This document shows, in pieces, positions 53,266 through 61,997 of a DNA stretch of 64,000 nt (its first letter is position 1; each line of letters opens with the position of its first letter). The DNA is from Thermogemmata fonticola. Lineage in GTDB: Bacteria > Planctomycetota > Planctomycetia > Gemmatales > Gemmataceae. Below the pieces are notes generated by a model that did no database searches, was not told the DNA's origin, and saw nothing but the letters and a program-made list of their open reading frames with translations. Where the stretch lies: the NCBI RefSeq assembly GCF_013694095.1, contig NZ_JACEFB010000008.1, positions 62,001-126,000 of the forward strand. The letters run 5' to 3'. The translations under genes were made by a program, and so were the position numbers.

Positions 53266-53693
53266 ACCATGCCATTCCTGAGTCGAGGACAGACGAGAAT
53301 CCGCGGCTCTGCCTGCCTTCGGGTCGATGGAATAGGTGTTCTAGCATTTGGAACGGTGGAAGGGGAGAGAGTAAGCTCCGTGGGAACTGCCGAAGGGGAG
53401 AGGGTGTAACTAGATTCTCTGGGGGTGGGGGCTGAACCCGCGAGGTGTTTCCCCAGACTAGCAGAGCTGCCCGGCAGGGAACTCCCAGAAAATCTGGTTG
53501 CACTCGGGGAGAGAGCGAGGCCGGCTCGCTCTTGGCGCCTCCCACGGCAGGTGATATGGCTGTTGGTTCTGCGGACCGTCTCTTCACGGAGTGGGAAGGC
53601 GGCAGCGTAACGGAAAGCCAAACGGGAAGGACCAACTGGCACACAGGACAGACTGAAAAACAAAACGGAAAGCCAAACTGGGAGCGTTTCGCC
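53266..53693. other. Divergent intergenic region with short repeats
   Basis: These 428 bases contain a near-repeat of 20 bases (GGAACGGTGGAAGGGGAGAG at 53350 and GGAACTGCCGAAGGGGAGAG at 53383) and a 15-base repeat (AACGGAAAGCCAAAC at 53609 and 53664). No gene is convincing; the longer open frames here have no ribosome binding site. Confidence 0.5.
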
Positions 53694-54584
53694 ATGCCCC
53701 GACGAGAATGGAAAGTACCCGAACGAGGTCGAAGAGCAATAGCGGGCGTGCGGCGGGGGATCGCCGTTTGGGCGGTGGGAGTGGCGCTCTGTTCCGCGGC
53801 GGCAGGAACCGCTCCAGAAGGGGTGCCCCGCTTCCGCTGGACAACGGGTCTGGTCCTGACTTATCAACTCCGGCAGCGCACCACCGTCCAGGAGACGTTT
53901 GTGGACGAACGGCAGCAGAAACAGACCCGCCAGACAACGAGTGACTTGCAACTGACACGCGAGTGGACAGTGCAAGCGGTCGATGCGATGGGCATAGCCA
54001 CCTTGCAGATGCGCATCCTGTCCCTGCGTTCGGAACTCCGTCGAGGCGAGGAAGAGCCGTTGATCCGAGACTCGGCCCAGCCGGAACATGCCAAGGAGAT
54101 GGCCGCCTTTCTGAACAAAGGGCTGGTGACTGTGCGGCTGGATGGTCGAGGCCGCCTGCTCGCAGTGACCGAGGTCCGCAGCGGCTCAGCTCAGCGCCTG
54201 GAGGTCGAGTTGCCTTTCCGCCTCATTCTGCCGGAGGAGGGATGGGAAGCCGGCCGGAGCTGGCAGCGGCAAGCCCGCGTGAAAATCGATCCGCCCCTGG
54301 GAGTGGGGGACAGCTACACTCTGGAGCAGAAATACACCCTGCTCCGCCGACAGGGGAACCTCTGGACGGTGGGTCTGTCCACCCGCTGGACCGAGGAACC
54401 GCCGCTCGCGGAACAAGCTGCGGTGTTTCCCTTCATGTGGGAAGGGGAGGTAGACTTTGACGTTGCCGCCGGGCAGTACCAGGGCGCCCGCTTGCGCATT
54501 GAACGAGAGCTTCGGGACCACCTCGGCCCCGGCAGCCGTTATCTCTATCGCAGCAGTTACGAGGAGCAGCGGTTGCCGCGCTGA
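53694..54584 (+). CDS. Exported beta-rich protein of unknown function (DUF6263-like)
   Basis: A 296-residue protein with an Arg-rich start (MPRREWKVPERGRR) and a signal peptide (AVWAVGVALCSAAAG). The mature part has the alternating hydrophobic pattern of long beta strands, as in the planctomycete DUF6263-type proteins: LVLTYQLRQRTTVQETF, LTREWTVQAVDAMGIA, VRLDGRGRLLAV and LPFRLILPEEGWEAGRSW. No enzymatic motif is visible. A lipid- or ligand-binding beta-barrel is possible but unproven. GGGAG lies 10 bases before the ATG at 53694. It is convergent with the FAH-family gene, 50 bases away. Confidence 0.75.
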   Translation: MPRREWKVPERGRRAIAGVRRGIAVWAVGVALCSAAAGTAPEGVPRFRWTTGLVLTYQLRQRTTVQETFVDERQQKQTRQTTSDLQLTREWTVQAVDAMGIATLQMRILSLRSELRRGEEEPLIRDSAQPEHAKEMAAFLNKGLVTVRLDGRGRLLAVTEVRSGSAQRLEVELPFRLILPEEGWEAGRSWQRQARVKIDPPLGVGDSYTLEQKYTLLRRQGNLWTVGLSTRWTEEPPLAEQAAVFPFMWEGEVDFDVAAGQYQGARLRIERELRDHLGPGSRYLYRSSYEEQRLPR

Positions 54585-54634
54585 GAGCTGGGGCGCGAAC
54601 CCTGCCAACGGGGCAGGCACGCCGGGGCTGCCGG

Positions 54635-55510
54635 TCAACTCTCCGCCACGCAGGGATTCCGCAGGATGCCGATCTTTTCGATCTCCACTTCCACAATGTC
54701 GCCCGGCTGGAGCAAAATCGGCGGCTGGCGTGCGATGCCCACTCCGGGAGGCGTTCCGGTGAAGATCAAATCGCCCGGCTCCAGGGTCATCACCTGGGAC
54801 AAGTAAGACAGCAGATGCGGCACGCCGAAGATAAACTCGCGAGTGTTGGAATCCTGCAAAGTGACGCCATTGCGGCGGAGGCGGATTTGCAGATGGTGCG
54901 GATCCGGAATCTCATCGCTGGTCACCAGCACCGGACCAACAGGAGCGAAGGTGTCGAAGGTCTTGCCGATGATCCACTGCTTCTCTTCGCCTCGAAATTG
55001 CCAATCTCGCGCACTGACATCATGGCCGCAGGTGTAGCCGCCGACATAGTCGTACGCCCGCGCATCGTTGGGAATGTGTTTGCCCGTCTTGCCAATGACA
55101 ATCACCAGTTCCGCCTCGTAGTCCACTTTTCGGGCCACTTTCGGCAGGCGAATCGGGTCGCCGTGCGCGATCAGAGTGTTGCGGAACTTTCCGAAGAGGA
55201 CCGGTTCCTCCGGGATCGCCTTGCCTCCCTCGCGGGCATGATCCCGATAGTTCAGGCCAATGCAGAGGATTTTCCCCGGATCAGGAATCGGCGGCAGCAG
55301 CCGGACGCTCTGCGGCGGGTAAGCGACGGCCGACGGCGCGGCGGCCACTTCCGCAGCCAGTCGGCGAATGGCCGTCGAAGCCGCTAGCAGAGCTTTCACA
55401 TTATCCGGCAAGCCCGGCTCGCTCGCATGCAGGTCCACATAGTATCCATCGCTGCGCTCGACCGCGGCGCGCGGACCCTGCGGGGTCTGGATCGTCGCCA
55501 GTCTCATCAC
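54635..55510 (-). CDS. Fumarylacetoacetate hydrolase (FAH) family protein
   Basis: A 291-residue cytosolic FAH-fold protein. The catalytic/metal segment includes LCIGLNYRDHARE, PVLFGKF, KVDYEAELVIVIGK (Asp and Glu metal ligands), GYTCGHDVSARDWQ and IFTGTPPGVGI. This places it near 2-hydroxyhepta-2,4-diene-1,7-dioate isomerase and acylpyruvate hydrolase types, which cleave or decarboxylate carbon-carbon bonds in aromatic degradation. The specific reaction is not clear. GGGAGAAAG lies upstream of the ATG. It lies 228 bases downstream of the S41-like gene on the same strand. Confidence 0.9.
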   Translation of the reverse strand: MMRLATIQTPQGPRAAVERSDGYYVDLHASEPGLPDNVKALLAASTAIRRLAAEVAAAPSAVAYPPQSVRLLPPIPDPGKILCIGLNYRDHAREGGKAIPEEPVLFGKFRNTLIAHGDPIRLPKVARKVDYEAELVIVIGKTGKHIPNDARAYDYVGGYTCGHDVSARDWQFRGEEKQWIIGKTFDTFAPVGPVLVTSDEIPDPHHLQIRLRRNGVTLQDSNTREFIFGVPHLLSYLSQVMTLEPGDLIFTGTPPGVGIARQPPILLQPGDIVEVEIEKIGILRNPCVAES

Positions 55511-55738
55511 TTTCTCCCATCAGACCATCGGAAAACTACGGCTTGAGCATCACGGGGTGTATTCAATGGATGGCTCGCAAAACGGCGAGGCGGAACGAGG
55601 GAAAATCTCCCGCAGGCCGAGGGGTGATATATCCGGAGGTAGCGGCACATCCGCAGGGTTTCGCATCCCATCCTGATGAGGAGGAATCCGCCCGGTCAGC
55701 GGGGGATGCCAGTCCGGACAGCCGCTCGGATGGCCGCT

Positions 55739-57508
55739 TCACGGGCCGCGAGAAGAGGGGGCGGGAGAAGAGAGTTTCTCCAGGTGCTTGCGGAGCAATT
55801 GCAGGGTGGTGTAGCGAACGGAATCGCTGCGGGGATCATCGAGCGGCGAAGCCTCCCGGCTGGAGGGAAGGCGGAGGGTGAAGCTCTCAAGCTGGCGGAA
55901 AAGTTCCAGGCGGGCGGCGGCCTCCAGCGGGATTTCCCAACCGGGGTCCGGACGCAGTCCCCAGGCGTCAGCGGGCTGACTGTCGGGATAGCGGTGGCGG
56001 GGTTGGCCGTTGGGCCGGAACATGAGGCCGGTGCTGACACGCAGTTGCAATTCTGCTACGTCCAAGCCGATGAGCGTTTGCAAAGCGGCCCGGCCCGCGC
56101 TGCGCTGTCCTGCGAGCCAGCAGCGGTTGTGATCTCGCAAGGCGGCGGCGATCATCTCTCCGCCCCCCAAAGTTTCCGGCCCTATCAACACCACCAGAGG
56201 CAGTTGCGGGCAAAGGGGCGGGTGAGGAAGTGTGCGCAATTCCCGCAGCTCGGCAGATGCCGGCGGGCCGACGCGGACTTGGGGATATTCCATCCGAGCC
56301 AGCAATGTGTTCGCCGGTAGGAACAAGCTGGCGACCTCGATGGCGCTTTGCACATATCCTCCCGGACACCAGCGGAGGTCCAGGATCAGACCCCGGCAAC
56401 GCTGCTGCTGCAATTCCTCGAGCGCGGCCCGCAGTTGCAAGGGAGCGTGCAATTCCAGCGGCCCCAAACGAACGTAACCGATCCGTTCCGGGCGATCGAG
56501 CCACCAATCCCAACTCCCGTCCCCATCACGCCGGACCCCATAGACACATTCCGCCTGATACTGCTCCTGAGCCGCGATCCGTAGTTCGATCCGCTGGCGG
56601 CCCCGCTGAATCGTCAGATGACACGCGGGTGACAATGGCCGGCCTGTGACTGGATCGAAGGTCATTGGAGCATAAGCCCATTCCTGGAAGAGGCGGGAGA
56701 CATTCTCCGGCGTCAATGCTATGCCGCGATAATGCGTAATCACATCTCCCTTCTGAATACCTGCGAAGTGCGCCGGACTGCCAGGGATCACACGCCGAAC
56801 CCGCCAGGGATAATGGATCGGAGCGGAAAGTTGTTCCGGAGCGGGCACGTCACCGATGTAACCGACAGGGGGATAGCGCCGCAGGGCCAAGGCCCGCTCC
56901 CACTGGTACGCTGTCCAGCGCGAACCTGTCCAACCCTCCAGTTCCAGTCCCACGCCGAAATCCAGCTCTACGGAAAAGGCTTGCATCACTCCGGAACGCC
57001 GCCACGTGACGCTACAGTGCCCTTCCGTCGCTTGGGTGAATCCCTGCAACCCCACCAGCAAGGATTGCGTCCCCCGCAGCCGGGGATGATCCCGAAGCTG
57101 GCGGCGAATCTCCATAAGCAGGTGCACGCGATCGCGGGGAGTATTGGGCAGGCGGTCCAGTTGCTGAACGATTCTCTCCGGCAACGGCGCATCGATCGCC
57201 TGGTACCACTGGCGAATGGCCCCGGCGATCAGCACTTTCTCTTCGACACGCTGGTACAAATTGGCCCGGACCATCATGGCGGCCCGATCCAGGGCTTCGG
57301 CCAGCATGCGGACCTGCTGGTCATCCACCGGCTTCGCCGCGGAGGCAGTTTGGCCAGCTCCGGCCTTTGGGGGATCTCCAGCCCCTGCGGGCGGCAAGGC
57401 CGACGCTAGGGGGACGACACCCATCGTCCCTGCCAGCAGCACCCCAATAATCCCCAACCCTAGGAGCCGGTGCGTCTCTCCCCGCCCGAACATGCCGCTT
57501 GGCGACAC
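55739..57508 (-). CDS. Exported S41-peptidase-like protein with PDZ domain, catalytic dyad absent
   Basis: A 589-residue exported protein. A signal peptide (about 12-38) leads to a helical region, a PDZ domain at about 238-310 (VIPGSPAHFAGIQKGDVITHY) and an S41/CtpA-fold domain at 343-500. The core strands GYVRLGPL and GLILDLRWCPGG are present. The nucleophile Ser of SASASE is Gly448 in TLGGGEM, and the catalytic Lys of SFGKGSVQ is Arg473 in SAGRAALQ, 25 residues later as in active enzymes. It is therefore probably a non-enzymatic scaffold or regulator. The start at 57508 is GTG with AGAGGG upstream; ATG at 57493 is also possible. Confidence 0.85.
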   Translation of the reverse strand: MSPSGMFGRGETHRLLGLGIIGVLLAGTMGVVPLASALPPAGAGDPPKAGAGQTASAAKPVDDQQVRMLAEALDRAAMMVRANLYQRVEEKVLIAGAIRQWYQAIDAPLPERIVQQLDRLPNTPRDRVHLLMEIRRQLRDHPRLRGTQSLLVGLQGFTQATEGHCSVTWRRSGVMQAFSVELDFGVGLELEGWTGSRWTAYQWERALALRRYPPVGYIGDVPAPEQLSAPIHYPWRVRRVIPGSPAHFAGIQKGDVITHYRGIALTPENVSRLFQEWAYAPMTFDPVTGRPLSPACHLTIQRGRQRIELRIAAQEQYQAECVYGVRRDGDGSWDWWLDRPERIGYVRLGPLELHAPLQLRAALEELQQQRCRGLILDLRWCPGGYVQSAIEVASLFLPANTLLARMEYPQVRVGPPASAELRELRTLPHPPLCPQLPLVVLIGPETLGGGEMIAAALRDHNRCWLAGQRSAGRAALQTLIGLDVAELQLRVSTGLMFRPNGQPRHRYPDSQPADAWGLRPDPGWEIPLEAAARLELFRQLESFTLRLPSSREASPLDDPRSDSVRYTTLQLLRKHLEKLSSPAPSSRGP

Positions 57509-57927
57509 CTTCTACCCTCTCGCTGGAAGCGCCCCTCGAACATCTCCACCTCTACTTTGGCGCATGGGTATGACTTCCGCAAGGCATCCACGAGAATAAT
57601 TCGACTCTGGCAAATAGCCCCTAGGAAAATCACCCCAGGCGACCGAGTGGGTAACTTGGTACCACCAACACTTTGGCGGCGGGCAAAAAAGGAGCTTCCG
57701 CAAATACGATCCCCCCCGTTCTTCCCAAAGACCGTAAAATTGCCCCGGATCATCTTGACAGAAAGGGCGATAGGTACAAAGATGCATTTTGATGCGGGCA
57801 TAATGCCGCTCCAACGAGGGGGAAAAGGAACCGGTAAGGAAAACGGGGGTGAAACCCTGGCAGGTGTGACATCGACGGGTATCCGCCGGGGATGCCTAAG
57901 GCTCTAGTGCGACTGAGGTGCATCGTT
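57509..57927. other. Divergent intergenic region upstream of the STAS gene
   Basis: A TTGACA at 57755-57760 is the best -35-like match, but no good -10 lies at 16-18 bases (TACAAA is 14 bases away). No gene or RNA is seen in the 419 bases. Confidence 0.35.
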
Positions 57928-58293
57928 ATGGCTACGGAATCTACCCGCCGGCGCCGGCTGGAAGTCGAAGACATCGGAGATATCGCCGTTGTCAACTTCG
58001 TGGATAAAAAGATATTGGATGAGCAAAATATTCAGATGATCGGCGACGACTTGTTCCGCCTGGTGGATGAGTTGGGCCGGCGCAAATTGCTGCTCAATTT
58101 CGGAAATGTGGAGTTCATGTCCAGTGCAGCTTTGGGGAAACTGATCACGCTGCACCGGAAGTTGCAGGCCGTGCAAGGAAAGCTGGTCCTGTGCAACATT
58201 GCCAAAGACATCCTGGAGGTCTTCAAGATTACCAAACTGGATCGTATCCTGACCATTGTGCCGGATGAACAGGCAGGACTACAGTCATTCTGA
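57928..58293 (+). CDS. Anti-sigma factor antagonist, STAS domain (RsbV/SpoIIAA-like)
   Basis: A 121-residue STAS-domain protein. The RRRRLEVEDIGDIAVVNF opening and NFGNVEFMSSAALGKLITLH are typical; one of the Ser residues in FMSSAALG is the expected phosphorylation site. When unphosphorylated it binds an RsbW-type kinase so that a sigma factor or other partner is released. The gene 83 bases downstream encodes just such a kinase, so the pair forms a partner-switching module. GAGGTG lies 8 bases before the ATG. No matching sigma-B-type gene is adjacent; the nearest sigma factor is ECF at 63 kb. Confidence 0.9.
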   Translation: MATESTRRRRLEVEDIGDIAVVNFVDKKILDEQNIQMIGDDLFRLVDELGRRKLLLNFGNVEFMSSAALGKLITLHRKLQAVQGKLVLCNIAKDILEVFKITKLDRILTIVPDEQAGLQSF

Positions 58294-58376
58294 AAAAAAT
58301 ATGCTAATCTAAGGGTGATGGATCCGATACCGAAGATCATGAGTCAAGGGCACGATGTCCTTCACAGGCGCATTCT

Positions 58377-58817
58377 ATGAGCGGCCAATTGCTTATGAGC
58401 GCTCAGCATGAATTGATCATACCGAGTGATCTCTCTGAAGCTCGACGGATCCAATCGCTGGTCGAGCAAGTCCTGCAAAAGTGGGGCTATTCGGAGCACG
58501 ACATTTTTGCCATCAAGTTGGCGTTAGAGGAAGCGCTGGTCAATGCGATCAAACACGGCAATCAGATGGACCCAGACAAGAAAGTCCATGTCCGCTTCGC
58601 CGTCAATGACCGCCAATTCGAGATTCACATCGCTGACGAAGGCCCCGGTTTCAATCCCGACGATGTTCCCGACCCAACGGACCCAGAAAACCTCGAGCGT
58701 CCCTGCGGCCGAGGCCTGCTTCTGATGCGCGGCTTCATGACTCACGTCGAGTATGCTCCTCCAGGCAACCGAGTCCGCATGATCAAGGTACGGGCCGACA
58801 GCCAACCTTCCTCCTGA
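58377..58817 (+). CDS. RsbW-like serine kinase/anti-sigma factor (HATPase domain)
   Basis: A 146-residue protein with the GHKL ATPase fold. The N box is LALEEALVNAIKHGNQ, G1 is ADEGPGFNP, and the G2-like stretch is GRGLLLMRGFM. RsbW-type kinases phosphorylate the STAS partner on Ser and bind sigma factors or other targets. All ATP-binding elements are present. It follows the STAS gene on the same strand after 83 bases, so they are probably co-transcribed. No clear ribosome binding site is visible; an ATG six codons in is an alternative. Confidence 0.9.
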   Translation: MSGQLLMSAQHELIIPSDLSEARRIQSLVEQVLQKWGYSEHDIFAIKLALEEALVNAIKHGNQMDPDKKVHVRFAVNDRQFEIHIADEGPGFNPDDVPDPTDPENLERPCGRGLLLMRGFMTHVEYAPPGNRVRMIKVRADSQPSS

Positions 58818-58957
58818 CAGCATCCCCCTCATCACGACCTATCCCCGCCAGGGGAAGAGAATAACCTAACCGGTAGAAGAGAAGAACACAACGAGTCCAC
58901 GTAAAGACCCCGCTTTCGGAAGGCACCCTGAACCGCAGCGAAGCATCGGGGCAAGGC

Positions 58958-59857
58958 ATGACTTTTCCCCCCACTTCATCCCCTTCGAGCTTTCATCCTC
59001 CGGAGCGACTGGAGCAGCTCCGCCAGGCGTTACGTCGCGGGAAATACCAAGCGGCGCTCTTCGACTTCGATGGCACCCTTTCCCGCTTGCGGGCCGGTTG
59101 GCCTCAGGTCATGGTGCAAGTGCTCGAAGAGTACTGGCAAGCGGCGGGATTACCGAAAGACGAACCGGAGCAGACACGCCAGCAATTGCTCCACCTGGTG
59201 CTCTCGACCAACGGCATGCCCCCGTTACGCCAGATGCACGTTTTCGTCCAAATGGTTCAGGAGCGCGGCGGAAGCGAATTGGACCCTTCGGAATGCGCGG
59301 CCACCTACCAGTACCGCCTGAGACAACTGGTCCAGCGCCGCTATGATTCCCTCCGGCGAGGCGAGACAGCGCCCCCGCAGTGGATCGTACCGGGGGCGCG
59401 TGAAATGCTTGCTGCTCTGCAACGGCGCGGCTTGAGGCTGTTCTTAGCCAGCGGCACGGAATACGATCAGGTTCGTGCGGAGGCGGACCTGCTCGGCCTG
59501 CGGCCATTTTTTCCCCACGGCATCTTTGCTCCCCAAGGAGAGGATTTGTCCTTTGCCAAAGGGCAGATTATTGACCACCTTCTCCGCAACCATGATTTGC
59601 GCGGGGAAGAGTTGATCGGCTTCGGCGATGGGGTTGTGGAAACACGGGAAGTCAAGCGTGTGGGTGGTACAGCGATCGGGCTAGCCACCTCCGAGGTCTC
59701 GGAAATCGCAACTCCCACACTACCGTCGAGCACCCCAGCCACCATGACTGCCTTGGCCGCTTCGGATGATCCCACCGTGTCCGACAAATGCCAGCGCTTG
59801 CTGGCGGCGGGTGCGGACCTCATCCTGTCCGATTATCTGGCCTTATCCCTGGACTGA
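58958..59857 (+). CDS. HAD-superfamily hydrolase
   Basis: A 299-residue HAD-fold phosphatase. Motif I is FDFDGTLS with the nucleophile Asp; motif II is LASGT; motif III Lys lies in SFAKGQII; and motif IV is FGDGVVETREV. A helical cap domain of about 100 residues sits after motif I. The substrate, typically a phosphorylated metabolite, is not predictable. The 30 residues before motif I are Pro/Ser-rich. It follows the RsbW-like gene on the same strand with a gap of 140 bases. A linker near 250-275 is Thr/Ser/Ala-rich. Confidence 0.9.
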   Translation: MTFPPTSSPSSFHPPERLEQLRQALRRGKYQAALFDFDGTLSRLRAGWPQVMVQVLEEYWQAAGLPKDEPEQTRQQLLHLVLSTNGMPPLRQMHVFVQMVQERGGSELDPSECAATYQYRLRQLVQRRYDSLRRGETAPPQWIVPGAREMLAALQRRGLRLFLASGTEYDQVRAEADLLGLRPFFPHGIFAPQGEDLSFAKGQIIDHLLRNHDLRGEELIGFGDGVVETREVKRVGGTAIGLATSEVSEIATPTLPSSTPATMTALAASDDPTVSDKCQRLLAAGADLILSDYLALSLD

Positions 59858-60000
59858 CAGAGCGGCGGGAGCGTCAGCCGACGGTCGAGCACGAACAGTG
59901 TTTGCCACAAGCGGGCCTATTCGGAATAGGGGGAAGCGAGCCGGTTGCAATCCTTTTCTGCTCCGAAGTGGACAGGTGTGATGCAGCCTCGCCGGGGACA

Positions 60001-61593
60001 CTAGTAGCGCGGGTCGGCGAGGATCTCTTCGCTGACGATCGGTTCGTTGAGGGTAACAATGCCGGCTTGGTCATCCCATTCCATATTCGGCATCATTTCC
60101 TGCATGACTTTGTGGATGACGTCGCGGATGTCCAAGAAGGCGGCGACGCAATCGGGGTCGAATTGGCGGCCGGCCTGGCGTTCCAGTTCACAGAAGGCCC
60201 AGGCGGACGAGCGGCACTGGTGATAGGTGTGATAGGGTCGGGGCGAGGTAATGGCATCGAAGGCATCCGCCACAGCGACGATCCGGGCCAGATAGGGAAT
60301 ATCTGTGCCGGCGAGGCGGTCCGGATAGCCAGTACCATCCCAGCGTTCGTGATGGTTGCGAACGATCGGGATGATGGGCGCCATTTCTGGGATGTTGCTG
60401 AGGATTTCCGCCCCTTTGGTGGTGTGCTCCTTCATCAGAGCGTATTCTTCGGGGGTGAGTTTGCCGGGCTTGCGCAGGATGGCGTCGTCGATCCCAATTT
60501 TGCCGATGTCATGCAAGGGGCTGCCGAGGCGGATGATGTCGGTCTGCTCGCGATCCAGCCCCAGGCGTTCGGCCAGGAGCAAGGCGTAGCGGGTCACGCG
60601 CTGGGTATGCCCGCCGGTGTAATCATCGCGGAGTTCGACGGCCTGAGCCAAGGTGGTGATGGTTTTGAGGAAAAGTTCGCGCTGCTGGTGCAATAGCAGA
60701 GCGCTTTCGAGGGTCGCCGAGACGTGGGCTGCCAGGGCGTCGGCCAGGTGAAGGTCATCTTCCGTAAACGGGTGCTGTTCCAGCCCGCGGTCGAGATGCA
60801 AGACACCCAGGCGGCGGCGCGGCGTGCGGAGCAGCACGCACATGACACTGCCCATCGCCCCTTCCGCGATGCTTTGACCCAAGCGCGTATCGCTGTCTAA
60901 AGAGGTAAAGGTGCTGTACAGCAAAGAGACACCCGCGGCGTAACACCGCTGCGCCAGTTTCTTGGAGTAGAAGTGATGATGACTAGCGGTGTTGTTGCCG
61001 TGAGCGACCGCCGCGGTTCGCCAGCGTGGCTCGGCCGTATCCCCTTCCGCGAGAATGATCGCACCCCGTTGGGCGGCCAGGACGCTGACCGCATCGTTGA
61101 GGATCGCCTGATACAATTCATCCGGATCATGGGCATGCACGAAGTGATGGCCGGCCCGTAATAGAGCGATCAATTGTTCGCCGGGACGGGGCATCTGATT
61201 GCGGTCAAAGGCCAGGCGGCGGATACCTTCTTCATAAGTGGAGGGCGTCGTGGCCAGTATGTGCTGATTGGAGGAGGGAATTTCCGGAACGTCATCGCTC
61301 TGTTCCACCAGTACAGCGACTTTGCCGAACTGGAGAATATCCCGGCAGCGCAAGGGATGCTCCAGGGCGCCGATACGCGCACCGTTGACGTAGGTCCCAT
61401 TCGTGCTTTCCAGGTCCCGGATATACCACCCTTCTGGGCCATGACGAATCTCCGCATGGCGGCGGCTGACGGAACTGTCCTCCAAAACCACTTCCAGAGA
61501 GGCCAAACGCCCCACGCGCAGGAGGGAGTCTGACTCCCACACCTTGCCTTTGAATGCGCCACTGATGCCGCGCAGGCGGATCATCCGCTTCAC
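60001..61593 (-). CDS. FHA-GAF-HD-GYP phosphodiesterase
   Basis: A 530-residue signalling protein. An FHA domain (about 10-95) has the phosphothreonine-binding Arg, Ser and Asn in VGRL, SVSRRHAEI and ESTNGTYVNG. A GAF domain follows at about 140-300. The HD-GYP domain (about 315-510) carries His361-Asp362 (HDIGKIG), HHERWDGTGYPD and VADAFDA, the metal and cyclic-di-GMP site, so it is probably active. It likely responds to Ser/Thr kinases, for example through FHA binding, by lowering cyclic-di-GMP. The start is GTG at 61593 with GAGGAGCGG upstream; ATG at 61584 is an alternative. No kinase gene is adjacent; the nearest is at 14.5 kb. Confidence 0.93.
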   Translation of the reverse strand: MKRMIRLRGISGAFKGKVWESDSLLRVGRLASLEVVLEDSSVSRRHAEIRHGPEGWYIRDLESTNGTYVNGARIGALEHPLRCRDILQFGKVAVLVEQSDDVPEIPSSNQHILATTPSTYEEGIRRLAFDRNQMPRPGEQLIALLRAGHHFVHAHDPDELYQAILNDAVSVLAAQRGAIILAEGDTAEPRWRTAAVAHGNNTASHHHFYSKKLAQRCYAAGVSLLYSTFTSLDSDTRLGQSIAEGAMGSVMCVLLRTPRRRLGVLHLDRGLEQHPFTEDDLHLADALAAHVSATLESALLLHQQRELFLKTITTLAQAVELRDDYTGGHTQRVTRYALLLAERLGLDREQTDIIRLGSPLHDIGKIGIDDAILRKPGKLTPEEYALMKEHTTKGAEILSNIPEMAPIIPIVRNHHERWDGTGYPDRLAGTDIPYLARIVAVADAFDAITSPRPYHTYHQCRSSAWAFCELERQAGRQFDPDCVAAFLDIRDVIHKVMQEMMPNMEWDDQAGIVTLNEPIVSEEILADPRY

Positions 61594-61997
61594 GGGACGC
61601 CGCTCCTCAACCTCCCTCCCAGCTCGCGCCGCGGATAGGCTCCATCTGCCGGCTCATCCACCGCCGCTGGGAGTTTACATTCCTAAGCATAACATAGTCT
61701 TGTGCTCTTTCTGACCACAATTGTAAAGTATGAAAAGGGAGAGGGGGATACTCGTGCAACTATTTTGCGAATTTCTCCAGCCAATTCTTCCCTCTCCACA
61801 ATTTCTTCGTCCCAGCGAAGCCTAGGCGCGCCGTTGGAATGCGTCCGAGGAGGGCGGCACCCTTCATCAGAGAATCGCCCGGCATGCTGGGTTTCCGTTC
61901 AAGGGTGTCTCAGTCCCTGGCCGAAGGTCTGTGTTCTGCTTCCGCAAGGACAATGAAGAGCGAGATGCCTAGGGTCGAAGTGACCGACACCAGGATG
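61594..61997. other. Intergenic region upstream of the HD-GYP gene
   Basis: An AT-rich stretch at 61675-61800 probably holds the promoter of the HD-GYP gene (minus strand). The best pair is TTGTGG and TATGTT 18 bases apart (61720 down to 61691), which is weak. No gene is supported in the 404 bases. Confidence 0.4.

Noticed and set aside
57755-57780. Promoter for the STAS gene based on TTGACA
   Set aside because: No acceptable -10 box at 16-18 bases.
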